Shown: piece after piece, positions 17,501 through 26,591 of the stretch
Layout: the number at the start of each line of letters is the position of its first letter
Numbering within the stretch: position 1 is the stretch's first letter
NCBI RefSeq assembly: GCF_019219075.1
Contig: NZ_JAHUWJ010000005.1
Coordinates: 349,064-413,063 of the forward strand
Direction of reading: 5' to 3'
Origin: Chitinophaga sp. sic0106
Lineage (GTDB): Bacteria; Bacteroidota; Bacteroidia; Chitinophagales; Chitinophagaceae
DNA length: 64,000 nt
Notes under the pieces: generated by a model
The model's database searches: none
What the model was told of the DNA's origin: nothing
Seen by the model: only the letters and a program-made list of their open reading frames with translations
Translations under genes and position numbers: made by a program

Positions 17501-20500
17501 AGTTCGTTGAAGTACACCCGCAGAGCCGCCAGGTAATCGGTGCTGGTAGCGTTGTAAGCTGCGTAGGTGTAAGCCAGTGGTGTTGCTTCGCCGGTGCGCT
17601 GTAGCGAGAAGCCTACAGCCGGCAGCATTGGGAAGTAAGTAGCATTGAGCTCGTTGCCATCGTTGGTGCCTTCCAGCTTATGTACCACTATCTTAAACTG
17701 GCGTTCCATAAAGGTGTTGATGTCCTTTTCCGGAACAGGTATAGGTTGATCAGCAGCGCTGAGGTAGGCCAGCACGGCTTCTATGGCTTCCTGCGTTACA
17801 ATCAGTTCATCCACTTCTTTGGCTGTGAGGGGATTAGGCTGCATGGCTGCCATTACCCATCTGAACACCTGTTTGGCCAGGAGTTCAAAGGCGCTGTCGG
17901 TGCCGGTATTAAAGGCTTTGAGCTTGCTGCTGTGCTGATCATCCTGCGGCGCTTTCACCGATTCCATCATGAGCATGGCCACGGCACATGCCTGCTGAGC
18001 CGCCAGGGTAGGCGTCTGTTCATTCTCATCACGCGCGGCGGTAACACCCAGCGCCAGGTAGGCGGTGAGGTCCACCGGTGTAGGTGCAGCCTGCAGGTTG
18101 TCCCAGTTAAGCGTGAGGTTGGCGGCCAGCATTTTATGTTGCAGCAGTCTAACGGCCATGCCTGCACGCTCACGGCGGCGCAGCTGTGCGAGCGACAACT
18201 GTTGCCCACCATCTGCCCAGGGAGCGGTGCCGCCAACTGCCGGCAGGGTGAGGTGATGCTGTATGCGCAGGGAGAAGCTGAAGCTGATACTGATAAACAG
18301 GATCTTAATGCTGGCAGAAGCGGTTACTTTGGCCGTGAGCGCCAGTTCTATCGGCTCATACGGTGCAAAGTAGAACTGTGCCGTTACGCTGATTTCTATG
18401 TTTACGCTGGCCTTGATAATCGCAAAATCCACTGTGCCGTATAGTTTGCCGATGAGGCCCACGGTACCGCGGATGGAGAAATAGTAATCTGTTTCCAGGC
18501 GGTCCTTCTGACCGGTGGTAGCAGGCAGGTAAGGATTCCATTTGGCTATGACGCCTTCAATGATAGCTGCCACGGTTAAGCTGAAGCCCGCACTGAGAAT
18601 ACCCAGGTTGAATTCATAGCCCACACCTATCTGGAAGCCCACGCCAAAGGCTACCACGGGATTAAACAATCCCTTTTTAGACGCGGGCACCTTGGTGGTG
18701 GTGGCGCTGGATAATTTGGCGAAATAAAGGCCTATAGAGCCCATTACCGGTATAGGTGCCGGTACAAATATGATGGTTTGCAGGGTAAAGGAACGGGAGA
18801 AATCAGTGTTCCAGGGGAAGCCGAGGTCCACCTGGAAATCGCCGTTCGTATATACCTGTATGCCGAATACGGGTAATGTAATATTGAATTGTCCCAGGCG
18901 AATATTACGCATAATATCCGGCAGGGTAATTTCTGACTGGTATACGCCTACCGACTGGCTGATCTGCCGGTACATCACTTCAAACTGTAATCCCTTGAAT
19001 ACTTTAGCGGCATCACCGTTAAGGGCTATACGAAGTCCGTATAGTTTAGGATCGGAGAACACCACCTGCAAGTTAAATACGTAATCACTTGCCAATGCCA
19101 TCACGCCTTGTCCGCTTGCTTTTGGCGGCGGATCTTCGCTGATGCGTATCAGTCCGAAGTCCATGCCTACCAGCCAGCCGCTGTTGGGGCTGAGCTGTAC
19201 CGGTGGCGCTTTGCCGGCAGGCGTGTCCGGCAGTTTTTCCATGATGGTAATGGCCTGGGAAATACTGGTGGCGTTGGACAGGCCCTGTACATCCACATGT
19301 TGCCCGAGGGCAAGCATGCGCAGGTCCAGGTATTTATTGCCCTGTGCCGGTGGCGCTGGAGTAGTTTCCGGTTTGGAAGCATCCCAGCCCAGTGGCTTGC
19401 TTTGGTCCTGTTGCCACAGGAAACTGCCTAACAGCTGCACCTGTACGCCGTTTTGCGCAGGGTCCGGCTGATTGGAATTATAGCTGAGTTTAAATCCGGT
19501 GATAGTAGCGATGTTGATACCGAATAAGCCGATGTTGATGGGGTTCAGGTCTATTTGTAGTCCTACCTGTTTATCGGTGAAGTTGAAGGTGAGCACCAGA
19601 TTATTGAGGGCAATGGCATCAAGGATGTTCCATGGTGCGCCCAAACTAAATTTGCTGCCGGTAGCCCATTCTACCATGGTTTCCACCATGCTGCCGATAG
19701 TGGTGGACTGTGTGAAACGAAGGGTGGCAGTGCTTTTATCGGGGTTGGTGGTGGTGATGATTTCACCTTCCAGCGGTCCCCATTTGATCCCGAATTTTTT
19801 AACTTTCGGATCGAAGTTATAGTATACGGTGAGGTGGATATTTTGCCAGATGATGTCTGCCTGCCCGGTGCCGAAGTAGCCAACCACAGGAGGGTCCGCC
19901 TGTAACAGGGATGCCAGCGATACCACCTGTTGCTGATGGGTGATAACTGGTACATGCGCTTTGCCGGTAATGGTTTCTACGCCGCCAAAGCTTTTGGTGC
20001 CACCGTTGTAGCCGAGCTTCATGTTGAGGTCCAGCGACAAATCAATGCCTGGTATCTTAATAGACTCCGCAGTTTTAGCGGTAAACAGCCAGGAGCTGGT
20101 AGCGGTTTCTATTTCAATGCTGAGGCCGTCGATGTCTATACTAAAATCGGTATCCCATTCCAGGTATTTCTTCAGGAAGTCGAGCAGTGGTATTTTCCCG
20201 GATGTTTGCTGTGCGATGAACTTCCAGCCGTTGTCCTTTCCAAGGTAATTGGCGGTGAGCAGCATACCTATGTTGGCGCCGTCGGGGAGTATGACGATGG
20301 AGCCTATGAGGCTGCCGGTGCTGGAGGTATTGTTACCGTTGAGCGTAAGGGAGAGATATTGAATCGTTAATACCGTACGGCCCAGTATAACGATGGGCCA
20401 ATCCAGTTTTAGCGTAGTATCAAGCGTATAGGCGCCATTGTTAGTATCGTAGCTAATAGACAGCGCTGTGATTGCCGGTTCGGTATTATTAGGCCAGGAA

Positions 20501-23166
20501 GGGGATGCCCCAGGCCAGAAGATCTGCAACAGGTTGGTGAGTGGTAATTCAGGACTGATCAGGTCACCGCTGAAACGTAGCGCAGGTACCTGCGCACCCA
20601 CCGTAATGCGTGGGGGATTGTCTCCTGTACCTATCAGCAACTCGCCACCCATTGCGGCGGAAATTTTCCTTTTCTTGAGATCACCGGGAGCGATAATTGT
20701 TATCAGTACATCCGCATTTTCAATGGCCAGGTTGCTGATCAGTGGCCATTTGTCGGGCGACCCAATGCGGACGCTCACCGCATCAATGATTTTCAGGTTT
20801 GAATTATAGGAGAAGGAAATGGCCTTTACACCAATGTTAGCGAGCTTTTGTACGGCTTCCGGCACATAGTTTTGCAGGTTTATACCGCCTACAAATCCCA
20901 GGAAAGTGGAAATGGAAGCGGGGGTGTCGAAGGTACCGGAGCCGGTGGTAATGCCCTGCTCATCCGGCAGGCTCAACTTTAGCGTGAGGTCCGTGTCTTT
21001 TAAGGTAACGCTGATATAACCGCCTGGTGGCATGTTGCCGTTGGATGCCGATACATGGAAGGTAGGAGAGGTGAACACAATCCATGGGATACCAGGTATA
21101 CTCCATTCATCCTTACCGGTGAAAGTGGCGTCACAGGTCAGCTCGTCGTATTGCAAGGTAAAATTAAGCGTAGCAGTACTATCGATGCCAAAGGCATTAG
21201 AATTGCCTTTGAGTATGACTGCTTCTATCTGTCCTGCCTCGTTATTGCGGGAGGTCACTTCAGGGTCTGTGATCACCAGCTGTCCGCCGGTAGGTGCTAC
21301 CAATGATTTGAAAATTGTATTGATCCCTCCCGATGGGAAAATGACGCCCAGCAGGTCCACCTGGGAGCTGGCTGCAATTGCTGCTTTGATGTCATTGAAA
21401 AGTTTTTCCAATGGACCGGGTTCATTTGCAGCGGTTGATTTAACCTTCGTGGTGAACACGGTGTTGTATATATTTATGAAGGTGGAGCTACCTATAACAA
21501 TTTTATCGTTAAAGGACTTTTGGAAAAATTCCTGTACAGATCCAAAGTAGTTCCTGACCTCGTCAGTGTTAATGGAGTTAATAAACGTGGAGAGAATATT
21601 ATTAGGTTGTAATGCTACACTGGTAGGCCAGGTATCCAGGTCGTACTGGATCTGGTTGGCCGCATTTTGAATTCCGGCAATCAGTTCAGCTGAGTCGCGG
21701 TCCCCTACATTTCCCGGCGCATAATTGTTCGCTTTTCCAATTGCGGTATAGCCTTCTGTATGAATATAGGGCTTTCCTGTGGTGATGGCCGGTACCGCCG
21801 TATTTTGGCCCTCAAAAATGGGCAGCTGGCCACTTACGCTCAGGATGTAATTGAATACGTTGGAGGGTACCCGCCCGGCCTGAATCAGTAAAACCCTTGT
21901 GGAACTACCTTTGAGCCAGGTCAATAGTTGCTCCAGTTTTTCCTTGGCTTCCTCAAACTCCACAGCTTTTACTACAATCTCGGGTTCCTGGTTAAATGAT
22001 TTCTTTCTGCTCGCCCATGTAATTTCGGCCGCTATTTTTAGTTCTTGTTCTGAAGAGGTCGGTGATTTCAGGTTCCAGAGTACCTCTTCGTTTGCCGTCC
22101 TGCCGCCATTGGCAATGTTAGTCACCTTTTTCATGCTCATGGCTACATTGTCACCTGCATTATAGGAGCTGAAGTTAAAGAGGACAGGGCTTTTTATTTT
22201 TGTGGTGGCGCCATCCCGCAAGGCCGTATGTATGCTGGCAAGCGCCAGGGCCAGGCGGTCGCTGGCCGGCTTTCTGAAGAAAGATTCTACTGTTTTGGTG
22301 TTATCATAGATGACGCCATATACAGGGACGATTCCAAAATCTCTGATTTTTTCTTCTGTTGTAAAGCCCTTCAACATGCGAAGGAGGGCTGCGTCATTTT
22401 CCGTTTTTGCTACCCCAATGATATTTGTCCAGTCTGTTTCTGTGAGTTCCTGTATGCTTAAGGCAAAACTCCGGTCGGCAAAATGCAGCGGTGATAACCA
22501 GGCGAGGTCACCCTTGTCGGTATAGGGATAGGTATCTCCCGTACGACATAAAATTGTTTTTCCTGATTCAAGATTCAGTGCATAGATGTTCAGCTCTCCG
22601 AGTTCTTCTTTTTTGTAGAAGATAATATTGCCGGGGGTCAGGCCATCCCTGGCATAGGCTTTCACTATCCATTTATAAGGTTGTAACATCAGAAAACTCT
22701 TCACCATCAAGGGAAGGAAATCAGTCTCCAGGAATGACACGTCCTTCAAACCATTGATATAGTCACAGGCACCAGCAAAGCCGAAGTTTATTTCTTGCGT
22801 CGGAGGGTTATCAATCAGGTTATAGAGGTTGACGGTAGCCTGTCTTAGTTTCCCACCCACCCGCTTATTCTGTAGCTCCGGCAGCAGTTCAAATATTTTC
22901 GGAAAATCTTCATCATTATTTACAAATATTTCAATCGTTCCACGGTAGTCGTAACCGGGAGGTGAATCATACGGGTCACCGCACAAGCGACGAATAATAT
23001 TTACAGGTGCACTATAGTGCCCATAATTGGGACCACCAGGAATATAACACCGGATGGTGGGTTGCTTAATGATAAATACCCTGAACAGATCTATTCCTCC
23101 CTTTAAAAACTCACGTCTGGATGAATCTATAGTGGCGCCAAAAAATGCAAAATCGGGAAAAGACAT
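11509..23166 (-). CDS. Giant 3885-aa protein with LysM-like segments and a large beta-rich central region
   Basis: This is a single uninterrupted frame of 11.7 kb. No signal peptide is visible at the start (MSFPDFAFFGATIDSS), and no ordinary transmembrane helices are seen. Residues 1 to about 600 look like an alpha/beta region of unknown family. Residues about 630-1640 are a long series of amphipathic beta strands with recurring forms such as FSISFSFSL and LGFPWNTDFSRSFTLQ; from memory these recall DUF6603-type proteins, but this is unverified. LysM-like segments appear near residues 1990-2130 (YVVQTNDTFTSIA, SLENIAKHFGDTVTVADLL, VTTKFGVTLAQLSAI) and again near 2615-2695 (LNDIAAWFEVTPASL, LATIAGYYGISLSGLA). 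The rest is unassigned. It is the last gene of the glycosyltransferase-collagen-1123 aa-giant block, 52 bases after its neighbour. Function unknown. Confidence 0.8.
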   Translation of the reverse strand: MSFPDFAFFGATIDSSRREFLKGGIDLFRVFIIKQPTIRCYIPGGPNYGHYSAPVNIIRRLCGDPYDSPPGYDYRGTIEIFVNNDEDFPKIFELLPELQNKRVGGKLRQATVNLYNLIDNPPTQEINFGFAGACDYINGLKDVSFLETDFLPLMVKSFLMLQPYKWIVKAYARDGLTPGNIIFYKKEELGELNIYALNLESGKTILCRTGDTYPYTDKGDLAWLSPLHFADRSFALSIQELTETDWTNIIGVAKTENDAALLRMLKGFTTEEKIRDFGIVPVYGVIYDNTKTVESFFRKPASDRLALALASIHTALRDGATTKIKSPVLFNFSSYNAGDNVAMSMKKVTNIANGGRTANEEVLWNLKSPTSSEQELKIAAEITWASRKKSFNQEPEIVVKAVEFEEAKEKLEQLLTWLKGSSTRVLLIQAGRVPSNVFNYILSVSGQLPIFEGQNTAVPAITTGKPYIHTEGYTAIGKANNYAPGNVGDRDSAELIAGIQNAANQIQYDLDTWPTSVALQPNNILSTFINSINTDEVRNYFGSVQEFFQKSFNDKIVIGSSTFINIYNTVFTTKVKSTAANEPGPLEKLFNDIKAAIAASSQVDLLGVIFPSGGINTIFKSLVAPTGGQLVITDPEVTSRNNEAGQIEAVILKGNSNAFGIDSTATLNFTLQYDELTCDATFTGKDEWSIPGIPWIVFTSPTFHVSASNGNMPPGGYISVTLKDTDLTLKLSLPDEQGITTGSGTFDTPASISTFLGFVGGINLQNYVPEAVQKLANIGVKAISFSYNSNLKIIDAVSVRIGSPDKWPLISNLAIENADVLITIIAPGDLKKRKISAAMGGELLIGTGDNPPRITVGAQVPALRFSGDLISPELPLTNLLQIFWPGASPSWPNNTEPAITALSISYDTNNGAYTLDTTLKLDWPIVILGRTVLTIQYLSLTLNGNNTSSTGSLIGSIVILPDGANIGMLLTANYLGKDNGWKFIAQQTSGKIPLLDFLKKYLEWDTDFSIDIDGLSIEIETATSSWLFTAKTAESIKIPGIDLSLDLNMKLGYNGGTKSFGGVETITGKAHVPVITHQQQVVSLASLLQADPPVVGYFGTGQADIIWQNIHLTVYYNFDPKVKKFGIKWGPLEGEIITTTNPDKSTATLRFTQSTTIGSMVETMVEWATGSKFSLGAPWNILDAIALNNLVLTFNFTDKQVGLQIDLNPINIGLFGINIATITGFKLSYNSNQPDPAQNGVQVQLLGSFLWQQDQSKPLGWDASKPETTPAPPAQGNKYLDLRMLALGQHVDVQGLSNATSISQAITIMEKLPDTPAGKAPPVQLSPNSGWLVGMDFGLIRISEDPPPKASGQGVMALASDYVFNLQVVFSDPKLYGLRIALNGDAAKVFKGLQFEVMYRQISQSVGVYQSEITLPDIMRNIRLGQFNITLPVFGIQVYTNGDFQVDLGFPWNTDFSRSFTLQTIIFVPAPIPVMGSIGLYFAKLSSATTTKVPASKKGLFNPVVAFGVGFQIGVGYEFNLGILSAGFSLTVAAIIEGVIAKWNPYLPATTGQKDRLETDYYFSIRGTVGLIGKLYGTVDFAIIKASVNIEISVTAQFYFAPYEPIELALTAKVTASASIKILFISISFSFSLRIQHHLTLPAVGGTAPWADGGQQLSLAQLRRRERAGMAVRLLQHKMLAANLTLNWDNLQAAPTPVDLTAYLALGVTAARDENEQTPTLAAQQACAVAMLMMESVKAPQDDQHSSKLKAFNTGTDSAFELLAKQVFRWVMAAMQPNPLTAKEVDELIVTQEAIEAVLAYLSAADQPIPVPEKDINTFMERQFKIVVHKLEGTNDGNELNATYFPMLPAVGFSLQRTGEATPLAYTYAAYNATSTDYLAALRVYFNELAVEKAGKNTAYKAFHLSDDDGPSIGSFIFADYYALLAKQMLQMASNSLKSYVYPIQLDQTTGDIVKWVNDTGRLTNSAAYTLEKLLTDNKAHLLTTGSDITIGDSHYVVQTNDTFTSIAAKTLYGGGFTAKSLALQNQQNGDLLKAGLSVTYDTQPAYTTLPQQSLENIAKHFGDTVTVADLLDKSNILTLPDLLLPATTLQLPAFVYKSADKDNLNEVTTKFGVTLAQLSAIPANLTIKNIFATTDDADLNIVQLPQFNVGALLQEIQYTQGLQHLSGLTSRYYMAGLRLPTKGLSPKFAGMWVTGDKNAYELPPAAGLFALTGQQFQVPVLATGQSLALTFNNNGSKWINFDNQPKLDIDITPESVQYQEAVALTTFATKNYLDVGLVSLGVPPLFTVEPNNYTFNSDITWVAPSGINMPYAGVAGEPQQLRLWKMPDALLQVPDPNAHQLNPYMNMYLGTYDEASQQMNEAPFNGYGWATRVDFTIRKISPVPGSPSTATTYEVAGADGFNTLLLEKLVDQVGANDGWIDSLHIAYAQSSDATAGGGIQTDNPDELTIGLAQVNLTTVTAPHVGVSGKELLTGSQHLVSPTTFIRLLWEASITSQGGYYLYYHNNKSDAGLPDRIFDNQENATVSLVVVFSNANLNQVFSYMNTLVTAPAVDFQSHTLFAKTLMQHLAITAGSMNNLADIARNFLADIDQIADENKDVPLRPGTTLSLTGGVYMVKDQAPGGLLNDIAAWFEVTPASLRQANPQIDNWDSKLEVYTALYVPDHNMVVGTGKGGNTLATIAGYYGISLSGLAVANKNVGDLFDPTKRITFKCGPLTSQSTVKQNEMAIKAVRKVPPAVPAKPTDKDYALTFLQNNFSLLGYHVADNAFFRESHISMPVCPVIPEGDTSSNKKFAVPTASDTWQYTDSLGYITLRKLIKQPQLGTPDNKNNPYQGLGDLLQIDYSWQDIYGNSLLTTLDNLQDNQFPNNAPILIKYNDTLIGLSRWPAVSANWQVIKTGTQPELNVLLNFDAASYDGLLKVTVVNNTTLTAAFTNLLDEASATNKANYQFSPAVEIDSITFNTDKQSVQLSVKNLPENIDISLQVKDIQRADKKKSYEGAASFSTNAAIPASSTIMSKAAGDKALYEQIWYQLTDINGISLSVNTSLIPGKPQVLNSDQTDELVRTWIGSIYQYLENRAVGNATGDVPALQHIISFNIDPAGIETKDIFQLALDFSIGRSRTALAENSNEAILMARTAIAPVSDLATGNGNNYTKFVSDFEAAFGGTMELRIAAGVDRFDSAVTAGAVLWVTRLSTLPAPPVPSLGYAINQDAGARLFAPRPVANQLISRTNVPIAPFDGSTPPVNKDFIDVDINGWCKQVFENFDELLSPAFVTSIQIIDLKNKANDPNATIYFDKLIEQKKDFANILKDLMVPVFAAELGLDTKDIREDFRQALLVKLSNAYSVQSGLEFTADVFNNNLTGPAYLYGNVEQQMKEPIPNLQFTAPKISLATNKQAGVRFLLSSPQIIKGTGGEVLSLLDLQLAYTASSIEHQIGELPGIKDYKASSWLQFFSKNSSILATQQLSKAPVQVPLPLNVFPPVPGMTRQYGELTTDGADPVLADLLDWNYLFSYSQAFHYPQDILHFTVRFNLITGAINNLAGLKDAFNAIAQFVTVIPAVNEALDKLQLITMSSTPADIAAATNTLKTYTDMTGNIITQAGSQGLQVLQLDPRNISSVEPPYNFEVKEGVGNDGVLIVTIGISQEVIAAIGVPKIQLEGYTTNDYTAVPYSYYFSNADGPLKASTGQTIAKRTVVLEKLNILARQDAAVSVYLDRNAELVPGKPTNNAFVYTTGTVEFPNYYYPNFARTEEINIATITGKPVKADLATQLNNLFDALLVKNTQPKLSFSVTGTYHYQVNQAGNTIQLPVMMQPGKTFDLGQQPQKAPPGMINNWVSVINQWIKDYHPGTANAALNFNLTIFSNLTDEPKPLIQLTSLYLNIADIV

Positions 23167-23218
23167 ATATCAATTATTTATCGGTTAGATAATAGGGTCG
23201 TTAGGGGTAATTTTTGCC

Positions 23219-26200
23219 TCATGGTTGCTTTTGCTTATACATCGCATACCATCCTAATGCGTGCTTGTCGTCCGGAGCTGCCGGATCACCAAACAAATAA
23301 AACAACGTATTTCCGCTGGGCGGCAACTTCAGCAATCCAAGAAATTTGAGGGCTATATCCGTAAACATTAACATAAAGCTCTTTTTACCGGTGTCGCCTG
23401 CCTGAGTTAACCTGATCTGGCCTATGGAAAGCGTGAGCACAGTTTGCAGACTAATCATCTTTCCGCCGCCATTACTGCCGGGGAGAGCAATGCCCAGTCC
23501 CGCCTGATACTGATCGCCGGTACTTTCCGGATTCCAGGAGAGCAGGAGGTAGGAGTTGAGCCCAATATTTCCCGCCAATGCGCCGGGTGTACCCATGTTC
23601 AGTTTTAGCCGCAGACCATACCAGCCTTTATTTCCCGGGCCGGATAAAGGCATGTCTGAAATAATATCGAGGTAGCCACTGTCTTTCGGAGACTTTTTTT
23701 CCGCAGCAGTTACCAGGTTTTCAAGACTCAGCTGCAACTGATTATATAGCCCTGTAGTACGGATTGTACTTACATTTGGTGCCGGGTTAAACCTGATCTC
23801 ATCTGCATCAAAGGAAAGTTGGTTTTTTCCGGGTTCATCGTCGGAATACAACATGCGTATGCCCAAATTTGCAAAATTCAATCCTTTGCGTAATAAGTCC
23901 TGCCCCGACTCATTGCCGAAGGAGAACAAATCAAATACAGTCTGGTCCTGTGTTTTAAGTGTGTTGAAGTCGATGTAGCCATTCAGTGCAAACCAGCTTT
24001 CCTGCTGTGCTGCATTGCGTTTAGAGCGACTACTGAGCACAGCACCTGTGATCTCTACTTTGTTAATAATATTACTGTTCAGGTAAAAAGCGTCATCATT
24101 CTTGCTGCTTAAACTATACACTGGCTGCCCCTGCGTGATTTGCAGGTTTCCGGTGAGCAATACGTTCTTATAAATATTTGCCGGATCATACACCCTTGAT
24201 ACGTTGCATCCGAATAATTTATTCAGGGTCAGCTGCGCATAGCTTTCAAACCCTTTCACGGCCGTGTTTTCAAACAATACTTTGAGCGCGAGCAGTTTAA
24301 AGTCGTAATTGGTCAGGGAGCCTGGCGCAATTGCTTTGATTGGCATCACATCCTTAAACCCTGGATCTAAATAATAAATCAGCCCGAAAAAAGAAGAAGG
24401 TTTAGTCAGCTCCGGCACGCCGGCGTTGTTAAGCGCTACCGGACTTACTTCAATACCCAGGTGATGGGCGTTGAATTCCGATGGGTCGGACACCCCGGCG
24501 ATAATACCAGAAAGGTTATCCGGCATACCGGTAATGTCTATACGTAAAAACAAAATGCCCGTCCAGGTGTCGCTGGTGGCAATAGCTTTGAATTTCTCGA
24601 AGTAGTCGCTGGTTTGATTACAGGCATTCTGAAAATAATCCTGTAGCCAGTTGGAGAGTATGACGAGCTGCGAGGGGTCCGGCGTTCCTTCTGTTTGCGG
24701 AATGGAGAAGTCGCTGGTCTGACTCCATTTCTTCGGATTGGCCACCAGGCAGTTGGCCACATTTTCCGGATCGTAGAGCTTTCCTTTGCGTCCCTTGAAA
24801 ATAATGATATTGCGGTAGTCGCCATAACTTTGTTTGGTACCGGTGTTTACGGTCAGTTCCCAGCCGCCTATCGTTACTTTGTTGGCAAAGCCCTGCAGGT
24901 ATTTAGCATTGCTCACCACCAGGAATACATCGCTGGACTGCATGGCGGTGATCACCTGTTCGGTGGGACTATTAAACGCAATTTCATCCGTACCATTTTT
25001 TCCAAGGAGAAACTGGTTCCATTGTACAGCGCTGCCATCTTTATTCTGTGTGGTGGTGGTCAGTATGCCGTTTGGGGTGGTGGCGTAATGTGTTTCCGCT
25101 TCCTGTGCGTGTATCAGGTGCGCATTGGAGCTGGATTGTTTTGTAATGGCCTGTCGCCTTTGGGGAGATATTACAATCGCTTCCAGCGCAGTGATATCGT
25201 CCAGGGACATATCAAATGTTTGCTTGCCGCCTGTTACCCCTGCATAGGGGAACAGCGGGAAGAATTGTTGTTTATCTGCCTTAAAGGAAAACGAGATATT
25301 GGTAGGGTCCAGTATACCCTTGCTTTCATCCTTGCCTTTGGCATACAGGGAAGCACCGCTGGGCTGCGCGCTGTAAGGCACTGCTGTAGCGGATGGAGTA
25401 TATAAGGTGGCCCAGGAAGTATAGTATTCCTCTGAAAACGGGGACGCCAGTGAATCGCTGGGAGCAGCTAACGGTGACGCGAGTACGAAAGGGAAACGCT
25501 TTACACAAGCCGGCTGCGCGGATTCAAAGCGTAGTATGTTCGTGCCCGTTAGTGTGAAGAACTCAGTACCGGATAAGCCGCCACCTAAATTTGGGGTAGT
25601 CGTTTCCGTTAGTACCTGAAAATCTCCTTCAGGCGCCATGTAATAAGGCATGTCGTAGCCCGGTGGTAATTCGCACAGCACATAGCCAGCCGGTTGGTCG
25701 GTGTCTGTAAGCGGCAGCAGTGTTACGGGTGCGCCAAATACGGAGCTGTAGTTAGACAACTTCGCCAGCGCGTTACCGGACACGATTTCCACCTGGTTAT
25801 ACGGCGGCTCTTCTATCTTTGTTATCTGGTACGCAAATCCTGCGTAGGTAAATTTTGTTCTCTTGGGATTATAGGGATCTATCGGATCATATTTCATATG
25901 ATAGCCGGTGTATACAGTAGGGGCATCCTGCTGCGATGCCGCAAACAGGGGATAGCAGCAACCCTGGAAGGTATCAGGTGTTTCAGGTTTGGAAACAAAG
26001 GAATAAAAACCCTTCTGAGGAATGGAGATTCCTTCCTGTCCGTCGTTCTGTGCGATATCAGCCAGTATGCATCCACGTGCATCCGTGGTGAGGGGGATAA
26101 ATACATTCTTTTCCAGCACGGGTGCGGAAGTTTCCGCAGTAGGAGGGTAAGTAATGGTAAGCCCCTGCAGATTGCCTTCCTTCAGCGAAGCGGTAACCGG

Positions 26201-26590
26201 ACTTACGGCCGATAACAGGAAAGCGGCGCTTAATATCTCCACAGAAAAATTAGCGGACAGCACGATGCCTTTTTCCTTATCAGGTTGCAGCAGCAGTTGC
26301 TGGCAGCTGATATTGGGGCCTACGGTAGCCCATACTACGGAAGTATGTGCCAGACTGCCCGCGGGGTAGGATTGTTGCAGTACTGTTATCAGTCGCTGTA
26401 AATCCTTATCCGGGGGCGTACTTTTCACGAACACCAATAACCCGATGTGTGCGGACCAGGCCTCCTCGTAGGTGATAGTGGCCGGATACGTGACTGCCTC
26501 CGGTAAATAGTATCCGAAGAAGTTGAGGGAGCTACCTTCTTCGGCAGATATATACAGCGCTGTTTGCTGATAGCGTTGGAATTGGTTCAT
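23219..26590 (-). CDS. Large hypothetical protein, 1123 aa, partner of the giant protein
   Basis: The ATG at 26590 (MNQFQRYQQTALYISAEEG) follows the collagen gene's TAG after a single base, so it is preferred to a start 17 codons upstream that would overlap that gene. The protein is beta-rich and has no signal peptide or membrane helix. I recognise no family. The C-terminal 200 residues (around IRFNPAPNVSTIRTTGL and GWYGLRLKLNMGTPG) have the same style of long amphipathic strands as the central part of the giant protein encoded next. It also ends with a compact segment LFYLFGDPAAPDDKHALGW. The tight spacing on both sides argues for co-expression with the collagen-like and giant proteins and possibly a joint assembly. 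Confidence 0.75.
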   Translation of the reverse strand: MNQFQRYQQTALYISAEEGSSLNFFGYYLPEAVTYPATITYEEAWSAHIGLLVFVKSTPPDKDLQRLITVLQQSYPAGSLAHTSVVWATVGPNISCQQLLLQPDKEKGIVLSANFSVEILSAAFLLSAVSPVTASLKEGNLQGLTITYPPTAETSAPVLEKNVFIPLTTDARGCILADIAQNDGQEGISIPQKGFYSFVSKPETPDTFQGCCYPLFAASQQDAPTVYTGYHMKYDPIDPYNPKRTKFTYAGFAYQITKIEEPPYNQVEIVSGNALAKLSNYSSVFGAPVTLLPLTDTDQPAGYVLCELPPGYDMPYYMAPEGDFQVLTETTTPNLGGGLSGTEFFTLTGTNILRFESAQPACVKRFPFVLASPLAAPSDSLASPFSEEYYTSWATLYTPSATAVPYSAQPSGASLYAKGKDESKGILDPTNISFSFKADKQQFFPLFPYAGVTGGKQTFDMSLDDITALEAIVISPQRRQAITKQSSSNAHLIHAQEAETHYATTPNGILTTTTQNKDGSAVQWNQFLLGKNGTDEIAFNSPTEQVITAMQSSDVFLVVSNAKYLQGFANKVTIGGWELTVNTGTKQSYGDYRNIIIFKGRKGKLYDPENVANCLVANPKKWSQTSDFSIPQTEGTPDPSQLVILSNWLQDYFQNACNQTSDYFEKFKAIATSDTWTGILFLRIDITGMPDNLSGIIAGVSDPSEFNAHHLGIEVSPVALNNAGVPELTKPSSFFGLIYYLDPGFKDVMPIKAIAPGSLTNYDFKLLALKVLFENTAVKGFESYAQLTLNKLFGCNVSRVYDPANIYKNVLLTGNLQITQGQPVYSLSSKNDDAFYLNSNIINKVEITGAVLSSRSKRNAAQQESWFALNGYIDFNTLKTQDQTVFDLFSFGNESGQDLLRKGLNFANLGIRMLYSDDEPGKNQLSFDADEIRFNPAPNVSTIRTTGLYNQLQLSLENLVTAAEKKSPKDSGYLDIISDMPLSGPGNKGWYGLRLKLNMGTPGALAGNIGLNSYLLLSWNPESTGDQYQAGLGIALPGSNGGGKMISLQTVLTLSIGQIRLTQAGDTGKKSFMLMFTDIALKFLGLLKLPPSGNTLFYLFGDPAAPDDKHALGWYAMYKQKQP

Positions 26591-26591
26591 A

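Noticed and set aside
17680..18444. 254-residue plus-strand frame inside the giant gene
   Set aside because: It has no recognisable domain and lies wholly within the intact 3885-residue frame on the other strand.
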